DNA of 64,000 nucleotides from assembly GCF_000520815.1 (NCBI RefSeq), contig NZ_ASRY01000186.1, positions 1 to 64,000 of the forward strand. The letters are read 5' to 3'. The notes beneath the pieces were generated by a model, which was not told the DNA's origin, ran no database searches, and saw nothing but the letters and a program-made list of their open reading frames with translations. Positions 42,191-51,041 of the stretch are shown piece by piece. Both the position numbers and the translations under genes were made by a program. The DNA comes from Paenibacillus maysiensis. GTDB lineage: Bacteria; Bacillota; Bacilli; Paenibacillales; Paenibacillaceae. Each line of letters opens with the position of its first letter. The first letter of the stretch is position 1.

Positions 42191-42841
42191 ATGACGGATA
42201 TGAGTCATGAAACAATGGATTTAGAATATCTTTTTCAAAATCCGAAGATTCATCCGAAAAGCCTTTTACAGAAGGCAAAGCCCAGTCTATGATGACCTCT
42301 TACAACCTGATTAATGGGACACCTGCTACGTTGTATCACGGTGTTAACGATATTGTCAGGGACGAATGGGGAATGGACGGCTTTGTGGTCAGTGATGCCG
42401 GTGATGTGATGGGAATCGTAAAGGATAGCGCCCGATACGAACGATAGCTCTGTCACTGGAGGTACTGTCAACTCTCTTGCTACACTTGATGCCACGGATA
42501 CTCTGAATGTGTGGGTGGACATTACGAATCAGAGCAGGTTTGCCGGAGAAGAGGTCGTACAATTATATGTACGGTCCGGGGCCTCGCGGGTCAAGCGACC
42601 GTTGAAGACGCTTTGCGGATTTCAGCGTATTTGTCTGGAGCCGGGCGAGACGCGAACGATTACATTTACGGTTCGGGTAAAGGACTGGGCAATTTGGGAT
42701 GTCACGCGGGATCGCTATTGTGTTGAATCAGGCGAATATACATTGCTGGCAGGCGCTTTTATTACAGCGGATTCCGGCCTCAAGCTTGAACTTGCTTCTG
42801 ACTTCACGTACAATGCATTCAACGAAGTTTCTACAGCTTAG
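42191..42841 (+). pseudogene. Collapsed glycoside hydrolase family 3 (beta-glucosidase) gene
   Basis: Three pieces of one GH3 gene survive in order. The start, with AAGGAG, encodes MSHETMDLEYLFQNP, the usual beta-glucosidase N-terminus. From about 42256, in another frame, follow TEGKAQSMMTSYNLINGTP and DEWGMDGFVVSDAGD, containing the nucleophile Asp region of the catalytic domain, then a stop at 42447. From about 42433 the first frame resumes with the fibronectin III-like C-terminal domain (DITNQSRFAGEEVVQLYVR, LEPGETRTITF). At least two large internal deletions reduced about 2.3 kb or more to 0.65 kb. It cannot make an enzyme, although the C-terminal piece is open to its natural stop. Confidence 0.85.
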
Positions 42842-42855
42842 GGGTGTCATTTCAT

Positions 42856-43350
42856 TTGAATAGTGAGAAAAGACTACGCACCGCAACGCCCAAATGGCTT
42901 GGAGTCGCGGTCAAGGCGCTTGTCTATTTGGAAAAGCATGGAGAGCTCTGTGCCAGCGGTTCCATTGCCCGCTCCATTGACTGCGAAGTAACCTTGGTGC
43001 GCAGGGTGCTGACGCGACTTGTACAGGCAGATTTAATTGCGGCACGCGAAGGCCGCGAGGGGGGCTATGTGCTTACCCGCTCGGCAGATCATATTACACT
43101 CGCCGATATATACCACGCCATTGAAATATGCGATCCCATTTTTCCTGGCATGATGCATGAGCCGCAGAGCAGCCCTTTTTGCGAGGATTTGGCGACAGCC
43201 GTATCGGAAATTGTAGCCGAAAGCGAACGCCGGATGCTGGAAGTATGGGAATCCCATACCCTGGCTTCGCTTGCCAAGCGTACCACGCTGGTGGTAGGCG
43301 GCTGCCATCGTGAAGGCAAGGATGCCAAGGCTTCTTCCAAAGGGGATTAA
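42856..43350 (+). CDS. Rrf2-family regulator
   Basis: A 164-residue winged-helix regulator of the Rrf2 group (PKWLGVAVKALVYLEKHG, SIARSIDCEVTLVRRVLTRL, GREGGYVLTR, ITLADIYHAIE). Cysteines in EICDP, SPFCED and GGCHRE are fewer and differently spaced than the three Fe-S ligands of IscR or NsrR, so iron-sulfur binding is doubtful. A TTG start with AGGGG at normal spacing is preferred; GTG at 42844 is the alternative. It begins right after the glycosidase remnant. Target unknown. Confidence 0.82.
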   Translation: MNSEKRLRTATPKWLGVAVKALVYLEKHGELCASGSIARSIDCEVTLVRRVLTRLVQADLIAAREGREGGYVLTRSADHITLADIYHAIEICDPIFPGMMHEPQSSPFCEDLATAVSEIVAESERRMLEVWESHTLASLAKRTTLVVGGCHREGKDAKASSKGD

Positions 43351-43372
43351 CACATTTTTTTCAAAACGGATA

Positions 43373-43414
43373 ATAGCCGATACGACTCTTCCGAGAGAGG
43401 GTTGTATCGGCTAT
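43373..43414. terminator. Inverted repeat between converging genes
   Basis: ATAGCCGATAC and GTATCGGCTAT enclose a CTCTTCCGAGAG inner hairpin. It lies between the converging Rrf2 and GGDEF genes and probably terminates both, though T tracts are short. Confidence 0.65.
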
Positions 43415-43424
43415 TTCTGTAGAG

Positions 43425-44540
43425 TTATACCTGATAGGAGCAGACCCGATTACGCCCTGTATTTTTAGCTTCGTATAGTGCTTTATCCGCCTGTTCCAGC
43501 AGAGCCGCCCCGGACATATCCCCCCCGGTATCGGGAAAGGTCGTTACGCCGATAGAGACCGTGATTTTGAGTACAAGCCCGTCCGACAAAACGAACTCGT
43601 ACTGATCTACCGCGCCAAGGATCTGATTCGCTATGCGTAACGCTTGCTGGAAAGCACAATTCGGCAGAAGTACGGTGAATTCCTCCCCGCCGCTGCGGGT
43701 TACCACATCAGAGGAGCGACATTTGTCCATCAAAATCTGACCTAGCTGACGCAGCACCGCATCCCCGGCCGCATGACCGTAGGTATCGTTCACTTCCTTA
43801 AAATGATCAATATCCAATACAAGTACAGATAGATGCTCATGACGCTGACGAGCTTGGGGAAGCTTCTCTTCCAACGACAATTCAAGCTGTCTCCTGTTGC
43901 TTAGATTCGTGAGATGGTCTGTAAAGGAGGTATGCTCCAGACGAAGTAACAGCTCATTGGACGTGTTGATGGACTCGGCAATGAGATACAGGAGACATCC
44001 GCCGACCATGGAAATGAAGAACTGTAGCGGATAAACGCGCAGAACATCATAGATATCGTCCAAATTGATCAGGAGAGAGCAGAAGATTATCCCCAAGGCA
44101 AAAACATTCATGGTTATAAGCTTCAATAAACGTGACCAGGACAGACGTGACAGCAGAGCGCATCCCAGACCGATAAGTATCATGAAAATCGCGCTGACGA
44201 TGGCTTGCTTGGTTACACCAAACAGCAATAATCTGCCCACACACAAACAAAGGGTAGCTATGAGCGCTGCCGGACCGCCAATGTATGTTGCGGTAGCTAC
44301 AATGGCCAGATGGCGAAGATCGGCAATGGTATTAAATCCGACTGGAATCGAGTAGTACATGATTACAATGCCGTAGCCACCAAATAGAGCGCCACCGATC
44401 CAATGAGCCTTGCATGATGAATTTTGGAGACATATTTTATATCTTTGCGATATGAGACCGGTTATGTACAGAAAGGTGACAAGGATGCAGGTATTTACAA
44501 AAAACGTACTAAACAAGATGCTAACCCTCCCGAGAGGCAT
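43425..44540 (-). CDS. Membrane diguanylate cyclase (5TM-LYT plus GGDEF)
   Basis: A 371-residue cyclic-di-GMP synthase. The N-terminal 190 residues hold about six membrane helices resembling the 5TMR-LYT sensor module (HWIGGALFGGYGIVIMYYSI, GGPAALIATLCLCVGRLLL). The GGDEF domain begins near residue 200 (DHLTNLSNRRQLE); the active site is SGGEEF and is preceded by an RSSD inhibitory I-site, so it should be active and feedback-inhibited. It ends in YEAKNTGRNRV. The ribosome binding site is weak. Signal unknown. Confidence 0.9.
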   Translation of the reverse strand: MPLGRVSILFSTFFVNTCILVTFLYITGLISQRYKICLQNSSCKAHWIGGALFGGYGIVIMYYSIPVGFNTIADLRHLAIVATATYIGGPAALIATLCLCVGRLLLFGVTKQAIVSAIFMILIGLGCALLSRLSWSRLLKLITMNVFALGIIFCSLLINLDDIYDVLRVYPLQFFISMVGGCLLYLIAESINTSNELLLRLEHTSFTDHLTNLSNRRQLELSLEEKLPQARQRHEHLSVLVLDIDHFKEVNDTYGHAAGDAVLRQLGQILMDKCRSSDVVTRSGGEEFTVLLPNCAFQQALRIANQILGAVDQYEFVLSDGLVLKITVSIGVTTFPDTGGDMSGAALLEQADKALYEAKNTGRNRVCSYQV

Positions 44541-44645
44541 ATTACTTCATTTTATCAAAAAAAATGTCATTAAGCTTGAAAATGAAGAACTTTATTGAAA
44601 TTTATTACGCTGACGGGGCTTATAACGTTTCGTTCCTGCGTTTAA

Positions 44646-44675
44646 TGCATAAATGGGAATGGATTGAGCATACTC
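44646..44675 (+). promoter_or_regulatory. Sigma-G-like promoter of the first ger operon
   Basis: TGCATA, 17-bp spacer, CATACTC, close to the forespore sigma-G consensus tgnATA-N17/18-CATnnTA, ending 69 bp before the gerA start. Fits expression of germination receptors in the forespore. Confidence 0.65.
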
Positions 44676-44743
44676 CAAATGTGAAATAATCAGGAAAAAA
44701 TAGGTGGAATATATGACTACCACTCTGGAAATGAGGTCTGCTC

Positions 44744-46373
44744 ATGATTCGCTATCCCTATCGCAAACATAACAAAAAGTCGGGCGGACAAAAATAATAA
44801 AAATTCTTCGCGTTATTTAAAGATCGAAGCTCATTTGGAAACCAACTTGCAGCAATTTAAGGAATTGACGTCCAACAGCCCGGACTTCCTGATTCGCCGC
44901 TTTAGTCTGGGGTTGAAGGCAGACGTCCCTGCGGCCATTGTATTTTTGAGTAGTATGGTCAAGACGGATATGGTGAATGAACTCGTCATGAAATCATTGT
45001 TTAGCCGTCCATCTGCCGAGGTGGCTGCCGAGGCAAAAAGTGCAGAAGAGCTTTTCAGTCGGATACAGAGTCATGCGCTCGAACTGGGTGAAGTGAAGGA
45101 ATGTGATGATTGGAACTCCATGATGGAGCAAATATTGACGGGATATACGATTATTTTACTGGAAGGCTGTGAAAAAGCCATCGCATGCGGTACACGTGGA
45201 GGAGAGGCGCGGGCGGTCGCTGAGCCCACCACACATACTGTCGTCAGCGGACCGAAAGAAGGATTTGTAGAATCACTGTTTACAAACATCTCTCTTATAC
45301 GCCGACGGATTAAAAGCTCCGATCTTGCGATAGAGATGTTCAAAGTGGGAAATACGTCCTTCACGAATGTGGCCATGCTGTATATGAAGACTATTGCAGA
45401 TCAAAGTGTCATAGATGAGGTTCGCAGACGGGTAAAATCCATCAATATTGATGCGATATTTGAATCCGGCATGATAGAAGAGATGATACAAGATCATTAT
45501 CTAACTCCTTTACCGACCATTTATAACTCGGAAAGACCCGATACGATTAGCAGCAACATTATGGAGGGGCGAGTAGCGCTCATTGTGGATGGAACCCCGT
45601 TTGTGCTAGTTATGCCTACGGTATTTGCTCAATTTTTTCAGAGCTCTGCAGATTATTCGGAACGTTTCAGCATGGTAATCGTCGTGCGGCTCATCCGGTA
45701 TATCAGCTTTATTATTCTGATCCTGGGACCATCTCTCTACATTGCCTTAACGACGTATCATTATGAAATGATACCGACTCCACTGCTCATCAGCATAATG
45801 GCGCAGCGGGAGTTTGTTCCTTTTCCGGCATTTGTGGAGGCGTTTATTTTGGAGGTCACCTTTGAGATCTTGCGTGAAGCTGGTATTCGAATGCCGCGTG
45901 TGGGCGGGCAGACCGTATCCGTTATCGGTGCGCTTGTATTGGGACAAGCGGCTGTGGAGGCTGGACTCGTCACCCCGCTGCTCACAATTGTAGTAGCGCT
46001 GACGGGGATTGCCAGCTACGCCATTCCGGCATATAACATGGCGACTGCCGGAAGACTGTTCCGGTTTGCCTTTATGTTGCTGGCTGCGTTTATGGGCTTG
46101 TTCGGTATAACATTGGGGCTGATTGCGCTGATTGCTCACATGAACAGCCTGCGCTCCTTCGGTGTGCCCTATATGGCTCCCTTCAGTCCCTTTATACTGG
46201 AGAACCAAAAGGATGCTGTATTGCGGCTCCCATTCTGGATGATGCAGGAACGTCCTAAAAGTATTATATCTACGAATCAGAAACGAATGAAGGATGGAAG
46301 TGCGAGTTCCCCTTCCAATGAAACTACACCGCAGGAGGGGGGCGCTCAGGGTGCATCAGGGGAAGGGGAATGA
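44744..46373 (+). pseudogene. GerA-family germinant receptor A subunit with N-terminal one-base shift
   Basis: A GerAA/GerKA-type membrane protein of a germinant receptor in the spore inner membrane. The body (NSPDFLIRRFSLGL to the C-terminal AAFMGLFGITLGLIALIAHM and SFGVPYMAPFSP) is intact, about 510 residues. The natural start, ATG with GAGG, gives MIRYPYRKHNKKSGGQK and then meets stops because of one extra A in the AAAAA run at 44790-44794. Removing one A joins it to NNKNSSRYLKIEAHLETNL, the expected GerA N-terminus. Translation could also begin at a TTG (44835). It may be a sequence error, slippage site or early-stage pseudogene. The gerC gene follows with overlap. Confidence 0.75.
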
Positions 46374-47589
46374 ACGAAGCATAGCAACCTTCAAGTGGAG
46401 AATGCGGGTTCTGAGTTTGGTAGGACTGTTATGGATTCCATTTATATCCGGTTGCTGGGATTCAGTGGAGCTAAATCAGAGAGCGATAGTAGCGGCTATA
46501 GCCATTGATATGGATGGAGAATCCGGTTATGAAGTTTCTCTACAGGTTATCGTGGCGAGTGAAATCTTAGGAAATAAAGGAAGGGGAGATAGCCCTGTCG
46601 TGTTATACCAGCAGAAGGGAAAAAGCATATATCAAGCAATCCGCAGGGCGTCGCAGAAGATCCCGCGGGATATTTCCCTCTCCCATGTGAGGCTTGTTGT
46701 TCTTGGAGAGAAGCTGGCCCGCCATGGAATCGGGCGTACCCTTGATTTTATGGAGAGGTATGTAGAAACCCGATCAACGATGAAAATGATGGTGGCCCGC
46801 GGTAAAACTGGAAAGGATGTATTGGCATCCATGACCGCGATGGGCCGCATTCCGGCTAGAGATATCTCAGGAAAATTAGAAAGATCCCAACGTATGTACG
46901 CAGGTCATTACTCAGTGAATCTGGATGATGTTATTCGCGGCATGTCCAATAAGGGCGGAGGGCCTGTCATTACCGGTGTAGAAGTAGATGGTGATTTGGA
47001 ACAAGCCCGCAAGTCTAAATTGGAGACCATTATTCCAGAAGCTATGGTTCACATTAAGGGGATGGGAGTGTTTCGAAAGGATCGTCTCATCTATTGGTTG
47101 GACGATGCTAAAGCCGTTGGTTTGTCCATGGTGAATAACAAGATAACAGGATCCGAAATGGTGCTGGATTACGGCAAGGAAAGTGGAGTTATCGGTATCA
47201 CCACTGTATTTTCGCGGACGCGAATACACAGTCTGATGGAACGAGGTAAGCCTGTATTTATAGTTGATCTAGAACAGACGGGTTCCATAGACGAGGTCGA
47301 GAGTGCAATTGACATGAAAAATCCACAGGTGATGAAATATTTGCAATATCAATGGTCGAGGGAAACCAGGAAGATTATGGAATCGGTTATCAGGGACGTT
47401 CAGCGAATACACAGCGATGTTCTCGGATTTGGGCATGAACTGGAAATGAGTCACCCTACACAATGGGAGAAGCTTTCTTCTCAGTGGAGCCGACATTTTG
47501 CAGAGAGTGCTGTTCGTGTTCATGTAACTTCGGTAATAAAGCAATCGCAGACGCTGATAGAACGCCATTCGAGGAGCGATACGGATTAG
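46351..47589 (+). CDS. Ger(x)C-family germinant receptor lipoprotein
   Basis: The C subunit of the receptor, a lipoprotein on the outer face of the inner spore membrane. The lipobox is FISGC (Cys35 from this start), followed by the family opening WDSVELNQRAIVAAIAIDMD. The three-domain GerC body follows, with typical HVRLVVLGEKLARHGI, MGVFRKDRLIYWLDD and HSDVLGFGHEL. The GTG start, with AGGAGGGG upstream, overlaps the A gene; an ATG at 46402 is the conservative alternative with a minimal signal peptide. Confidence 0.88.
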   Translation: MHQGKGNERSIATFKWRMRVLSLVGLLWIPFISGCWDSVELNQRAIVAAIAIDMDGESGYEVSLQVIVASEILGNKGRGDSPVVLYQQKGKSIYQAIRRASQKIPRDISLSHVRLVVLGEKLARHGIGRTLDFMERYVETRSTMKMMVARGKTGKDVLASMTAMGRIPARDISGKLERSQRMYAGHYSVNLDDVIRGMSNKGGGPVITGVEVDGDLEQARKSKLETIIPEAMVHIKGMGVFRKDRLIYWLDDAKAVGLSMVNNKITGSEMVLDYGKESGVIGITTVFSRTRIHSLMERGKPVFIVDLEQTGSIDEVESAIDMKNPQVMKYLQYQWSRETRKIMESVIRDVQRIHSDVLGFGHELEMSHPTQWEKLSSQWSRHFAESAVRVHVTSVIKQSQTLIERHSRSDTD

Positions 47590-47613
47590 TGAATTAAGGA
47601 AGGTGAGGACACT

Positions 47614-48726
47614 GTGAAGAAGGAGCAAGTGATAGATGCAATGGAGATGATCTCCTTAATGTTACTGTTTGAATTAGGAACCACGGTGATTTCTATTCCT
47701 GGGAGGGATGCGGGTAAGGATGCATGGCTAGCTATCTTATTGTCTACGGGCTTCGGTGCTCTTCTTTTCTTTTGCTACGGCACTCTTCATCGGCGTTTCC
47801 CTGACATGCTGCTGACCCAGTACATCAAGGTGATTACGGGTAGAAAAGTAGGAAGTGTACTTGCTTTCCTGTATATTTTGTTCTTTCTGTACGGCGGGAC
47901 GCGTGATTTGAGAGATGCCGGTATTCTGATTTCTGATACGACTCTTTTTCGTACACCGTTGGCTGTAATAAGCGCCCTGATCATAGGGGTAGTGATGTAC
48001 GTAATGTATTTGGGAATTGAGGCCGCTGGACGGACAGCGATTTGGCTGTTGTCCTTTCTACTATTGCTGGGCTTGACTACAACTATCTTGCTCTCGTTAT
48101 CCGACTCTATAAACTGGAAGAATATGATGCCCATAGCTCAGCATGGCTGGGGGGGAATATGGAAGGCGGTTTATACCGAAGGCATTATGCTCCCGTTCGG
48201 CGAGATGGTTACGTTTACGATGATTCTTCCTTCGTTAAAAAAAGATTATCGTGCCAATGTTGTGGGTATTACTTCTGTGCTGCTGGGAGGCATAGCCTTT
48301 TCCTTGATTGCGTTGATAAATGTGCTGGTTCTAGGAGAAGATTTGTTCCAGCGAGCAACATACCCGCTGCTCACGATGATCGGCAAGGTGGAAATAACGG
48401 ATTTTATCGACAGGCTGGATGTGATGGGCGTTATGACCGTTATCATTGTCGACTTTTTTAAAATTTTTATTTTCTTTTATGCGGCGGTTAAAGCAGGAAG
48501 CGATGTACTGCGTATTCCTCCCGACAGATTGTTGTTGCCATTTGGACTGATTATGCTTACCTCCTCCTTGCTAATGGCCCAAAGCTATCAAGAGCATATT
48601 GCCATAGGTCAGTTTGTGCTTGAGTGGATGTTTCCGACATTTTCAGTGATATTTCCTCTTTTGCTGCTTATCGTGTCAGGATTCCGAAAAAAAGGTAGCA
48701 GTAAAGGAAAAGGGAATGCTTCATAA
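47614..48726 (+). CDS. GerB-family germinant receptor B subunit
   Basis: A 370-residue transporter-like protein (amino acid permease fold, about ten helices) that binds germinants in the A-B-C receptor. The typical opening EMISLMLLFELGTTVISIPG and later TEGIMLPFGEMVTFTMILP and DRLDVMGVMTVIIVDFFKIF are present. GTG start with AAGGTGAGG. The operon order is A-C-B. The germinant cannot be read from sequence. Confidence 0.92.
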   Translation: MKKEQVIDAMEMISLMLLFELGTTVISIPGRDAGKDAWLAILLSTGFGALLFFCYGTLHRRFPDMLLTQYIKVITGRKVGSVLAFLYILFFLYGGTRDLRDAGILISDTTLFRTPLAVISALIIGVVMYVMYLGIEAAGRTAIWLLSFLLLLGLTTTILLSLSDSINWKNMMPIAQHGWGGIWKAVYTEGIMLPFGEMVTFTMILPSLKKDYRANVVGITSVLLGGIAFSLIALINVLVLGEDLFQRATYPLLTMIGKVEITDFIDRLDVMGVMTVIIVDFFKIFIFFYAAVKAGSDVLRIPPDRLLLPFGLIMLTSSLLMAQSYQEHIAIGQFVLEWMFPTFSVIFPLLLLIVSGFRKKGSSKGKGNAS

Positions 48727-48759
48727 GACACTATTTTAATGTTGAACGACACGTCAGTA

Positions 48760-49083
48760 TCATTTATTTGCCCCGTTATTTGTTGTTACCTCTTTGGCCT
48801 TGTTGCTCTTTTGTATGGAAGCAGAGGTGGAGGCCGGAACACTCAGAAATCGTGACCATCGAGAGAAAAGAAAGCGAAATGTGTATCCAATTTGCTTTTT
48901 ACCTACGGTAACCAAGAGCAGCAGTAGCATTCCTGCCAAGACGATATATTCGGATGGTCGTGTGGTGCGAAAAGCCAATAACATAGGCTCCCATGGATTA
49001 TGAATACCGAATAGCCAATTCACTAGCAGATTGGTTCCGAGAATGAGTACCATAAAGAGTGTGAATATCCAGAGTATTTTCAT
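48760..49083 (-). CDS. Small membrane protein
   Basis: A 107-residue protein with two hydrophobic segments (WIFTLFMVLILGTNLLVNWLF and YIVLAGMLLLLLVTVG), then a basic and Ser/Asn-rich C-terminal tail. GAGGGGGA precedes the ATG. It converges on the first ger operon and is divergent from the Fur/PerR gene. No family recognised; a sporulation role is conceivable from position only. Confidence 0.7.
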   Translation of the reverse strand: MKILWIFTLFMVLILGTNLLVNWLFGIHNPWEPMLLAFRTTRPSEYIVLAGMLLLLLVTVGKKQIGYTFRFLFSRWSRFLSVPASTSASIQKSNKAKEVTTNNGANK

Positions 49084-49165
49084 CAAATATCCCCCTCGTG
49101 TGTATGAGTTGAACGTATATCTTGTATACATTGTGTTGCAAAGTGGCTCAATTTATCCGATTCCA

Positions 49166-49194
49166 TTGACTTGAAATGAATTAGGATTTATACT
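49166..49194 (+). promoter_or_regulatory. Promoter of the Fur/PerR-family gene
   Basis: TTGACT, 17-bp spacer, TATACT. The -10 is embedded in a PerR-like box. Confidence 0.75.
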
Positions 49195-49202
49195 TATTCT
49201 AA
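49188..49202 (+). promoter_or_regulatory. PerR-box-like autoregulatory operator
   Basis: TTATACTTATTCTAA matches the PerR box TTATAATNATTATAA at all but two positions and covers the -10, so it should mediate autorepression. It resembles the box before dps at 31396. Confidence 0.68.
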
Positions 49203-49268
49203 ATTAATTTTTGTTGTGATTATAAGTTGAGAATAAATATAATCTGCGTTCGTTAAGGGAGATGCGGT

Positions 49269-49664
49269 ATGAGAACTTTGAATTTAACTTCGCAGCGCCA
49301 AGCAGTGTACGATGTGGTCCGTGAGGCCCACGATCATCCCACTGCGGCTGACGTTATGAACCGGTTGATGGAGCGCGGATATAATCTTGCCTATGGAACG
49401 GTCTATAATTCACTGCGTTATTTGACGGATAAGGAATTAATCCGTGAATTAAAGCTGGGGGAGGCCGCCAGCCGTTATGATGGACGGATGGACGACCACC
49501 AGCATATTATCTGTCAGGTGTGTGGACAGGTAGATGAAGTGATGAGCGAGGTTCCACATGATTGGATTGAGACGGTTGCGCATGAAACGGGGTACACTAT
49601 TGCCCATGCCCATGTCGTATTCGGAGGAGTGTGTAAGGCATGCCAAAGCAAGCGAATCAGGTAA
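49269..49664 (+). CDS. Fur-family regulator, PerR-like
   Basis: A 131-residue metal-dependent repressor. The winged helix is PTAADVMNRLMERGYNLAYG with TVYNSLRYLTDKEL. The structural zinc site is CQVC (82, 85) and CKAC near the end. Regulatory metal ligands of PerR are visible as Asp71 and DHQH (His77, His79). At the place of PerR's Asp104 an ungapped alignment puts Glu90 next to Asp89, a Fur-like residue, so peroxide sensing may be altered. Its own promoter carries a PerR-like box. The stop lies within the next gene. Named PerR-like on operator and lineage; Fur or Zur cannot be excluded. Confidence 0.85.
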   Translation: MRTLNLTSQRQAVYDVVREAHDHPTAADVMNRLMERGYNLAYGTVYNSLRYLTDKELIRELKLGEAASRYDGRMDDHQHIICQVCGQVDEVMSEVPHDWIETVAHETGYTIAHAHVVFGGVCKACQSKRIR

Positions 49665-50479
49665 CGAATCAGCTCAAAGCGGCAGATATGCCGAGACGGG
49701 TGAAGGGCATCTGGACCTCCATGCTGTCAGCTCCTTCTGTCCCTGCGTTCCAGGCGGTTCCTTCCAATGAGCCGTTGTACTGTCCAACGACGCGTCGCAT
49801 CGTTCTGATCAGCTCGGTTCCAGGTGTAGTTCACGGCTTGGTGCGTACGCTGTCAGACGCGTGCTTTGATGTGATGGTGTTCCACCGCTGGGAGCCTGAA
49901 GTACAACGTCATCTGGGAAGCGATCTGCTGATTTACGATTTGACCGCTACCGATACACGGAGTGAATTACTGGATATCCGCAATCGTCTTGAGGCAGAAC
50001 AGATGAAAGACATACCCGTCATATATGTGATTCAGGATCGGATGGCTGTACGTGCGCATGAGCTGCTTCCTTCGGAAGAAGTTCTAGTATGGCCGCTGGC
50101 TTCCAATCATATGGTGCATGATATTGAACGGATGATTGTACGACATCCGGCAGCTTCCCGTCAGGCAGCGCAAGGAAGCCGTCGCACGGTGTTCAAGGAC
50201 ATCTGGATTGACCGTGATAAAATGTTAGTATATAAAGAAGAGAATCAATTGAATCTGACCAAAACGGAATATGATTTGCTGTTGAAGCTGCTTGATGCTC
50301 AAGGCAAAGTCATCTCTCGTGAGCAGATGATGCATGATATCTGGGAGACGGATTTTGTAGGCGGCAGCAATGTCGTAGATGTGCATGTCAAAAGCTTGCG
50401 CAAGAAGCTGGGCGACCGGCCTGCGGAGCCTGAATATATAGCAACGGTAAGAGGTGTAGGCTACAGATTAGCGGATTGA
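49640..50479 (+). CDS. Orphan OmpR/PhoB-type response regulator
   Basis: A protein of up to 279 residues with a receiver-like domain (RRIVLISSVPGVVHGLVRTL, DLLIYDLTATD with a candidate phosphoacceptor Asp) and a C-terminal winged helix of OmpR type (LTKTEYDLLLKLLDAQGKVI, GGSNVVDVHVKSLRKKLG, VRGVGYRLAD). The acidic pocket before the first strand is missing, so the receiver is probably degenerate. The start inside the perR gene gives an unusual 50-residue Pro/Ala-rich extension; ATG at 49688 is an alternative. No kinase gene is adjacent. Overlap with the Fur-family gene implies co-expression under redox or metal control. Confidence 0.83.
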   Translation: MPKQANQVTNQLKAADMPRRVKGIWTSMLSAPSVPAFQAVPSNEPLYCPTTRRIVLISSVPGVVHGLVRTLSDACFDVMVFHRWEPEVQRHLGSDLLIYDLTATDTRSELLDIRNRLEAEQMKDIPVIYVIQDRMAVRAHELLPSEEVLVWPLASNHMVHDIERMIVRHPAASRQAAQGSRRTVFKDIWIDRDKMLVYKEENQLNLTKTEYDLLLKLLDAQGKVISREQMMHDIWETDFVGGSNVVDVHVKSLRKKLGDRPAEPEYIATVRGVGYRLAD

Positions 50480-50573
50480 ACGGAAGCTGATCAGGCTATG
50501 AATTGCCGCCGGATGGAGACATTCGGCGGATGTATATAAGTCCCTTTGAAGAAACTGACATTAGGTGTGACGG

Positions 50574-50603
50574 TTGACTTTATCAGGATATATACACTAC
50601 AAT
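50574..50603 (+). promoter_or_regulatory. Promoter of the blaI/blaR-like pair
   Basis: TTGACT, 18-bp spacer, TACAAT; the -10 is covered by the palindromic operator at 50596-50610. Confidence 0.65.
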
Positions 50604-50610
50604 CGGTAGT
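50596..50610 (+). promoter_or_regulatory. BlaI/MecI-type operator 1
   Basis: ACTACAATCGGTAGT, extendable by one base each side (CACTAC...GTAGTG), matches the ACTACA/TGTAGT half-sites bound by BlaI, MecI and CopY repressors. The same pattern recurs at 51966. Confidence 0.75.
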
Positions 50611-50624
50611 GCGAGGTGCTTCTT

Positions 50625-51038
50625 ATGAAACGACTGAATTTTAAAACTGGCGAAACCGGACTCAACCGTTTTTTCGGACCTCTGGAAGCCAAAATTATGG
50701 ATATTTTATGGTCCACTTCGGATCGGAGCATCAAAGAAGTGCAGACCGCGTTGGAGGGGGATCGGGACTTTAATTTCAATACGGTAATGACCGTGATGAA
50801 CCGTCTGGTGGAAAAGGGAATACTGAGCAAGAGTATACGCGGGAGAACGTCTTTGTATCGACCGGTTTTGAGCAGGGAAGAATTCAGGGATGAACAGTCC
50901 AAGGAGTTAAGCCACGAACTGGTGGATGAATTCGGTCCACTCGCTGTAAATCATATGATTGATGCTCTGGAGGTGGCCGATCCGATGCTGATCGAACGTC
51001 TGGAACAAAAAATTAAACAATGGAAAAAGGATATATAG
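50625..51038 (+). CDS. BlaI/MecI-family repressor
   Basis: A 137-residue winged-helix repressor. Family stretches are LNRFFGPLEAKIMDILWSTS, SIKEVQTALEG, FNTVMTVMNRLVEKGILSK and GRTSLYRPVLSREEF, then a dimerisation helix. Repressors of this type are inactivated by cleavage by the partner M56 peptidase. The ATG was chosen for GCGAGGTG spacing. It is followed after 3 bp by the peptidase gene and preceded by its operator. No beta-lactamase gene is present, so the regulon is probably different from antibiotic resistance. Confidence 0.88.
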   Translation: MKRLNFKTGETGLNRFFGPLEAKIMDILWSTSDRSIKEVQTALEGDRDFNFNTVMTVMNRLVEKGILSKSIRGRTSLYRPVLSREEFRDEQSKELSHELVDEFGPLAVNHMIDALEVADPMLIERLEQKIKQWKKDI

Positions 51039-51041
51039 ACG

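Noticed and set aside
44410-44598. A 62-residue open frame opposite the diguanylate cyclase start
   Set aside because: It lies mostly antisense to the cyclase and has no ribosome binding site or recognisable product.
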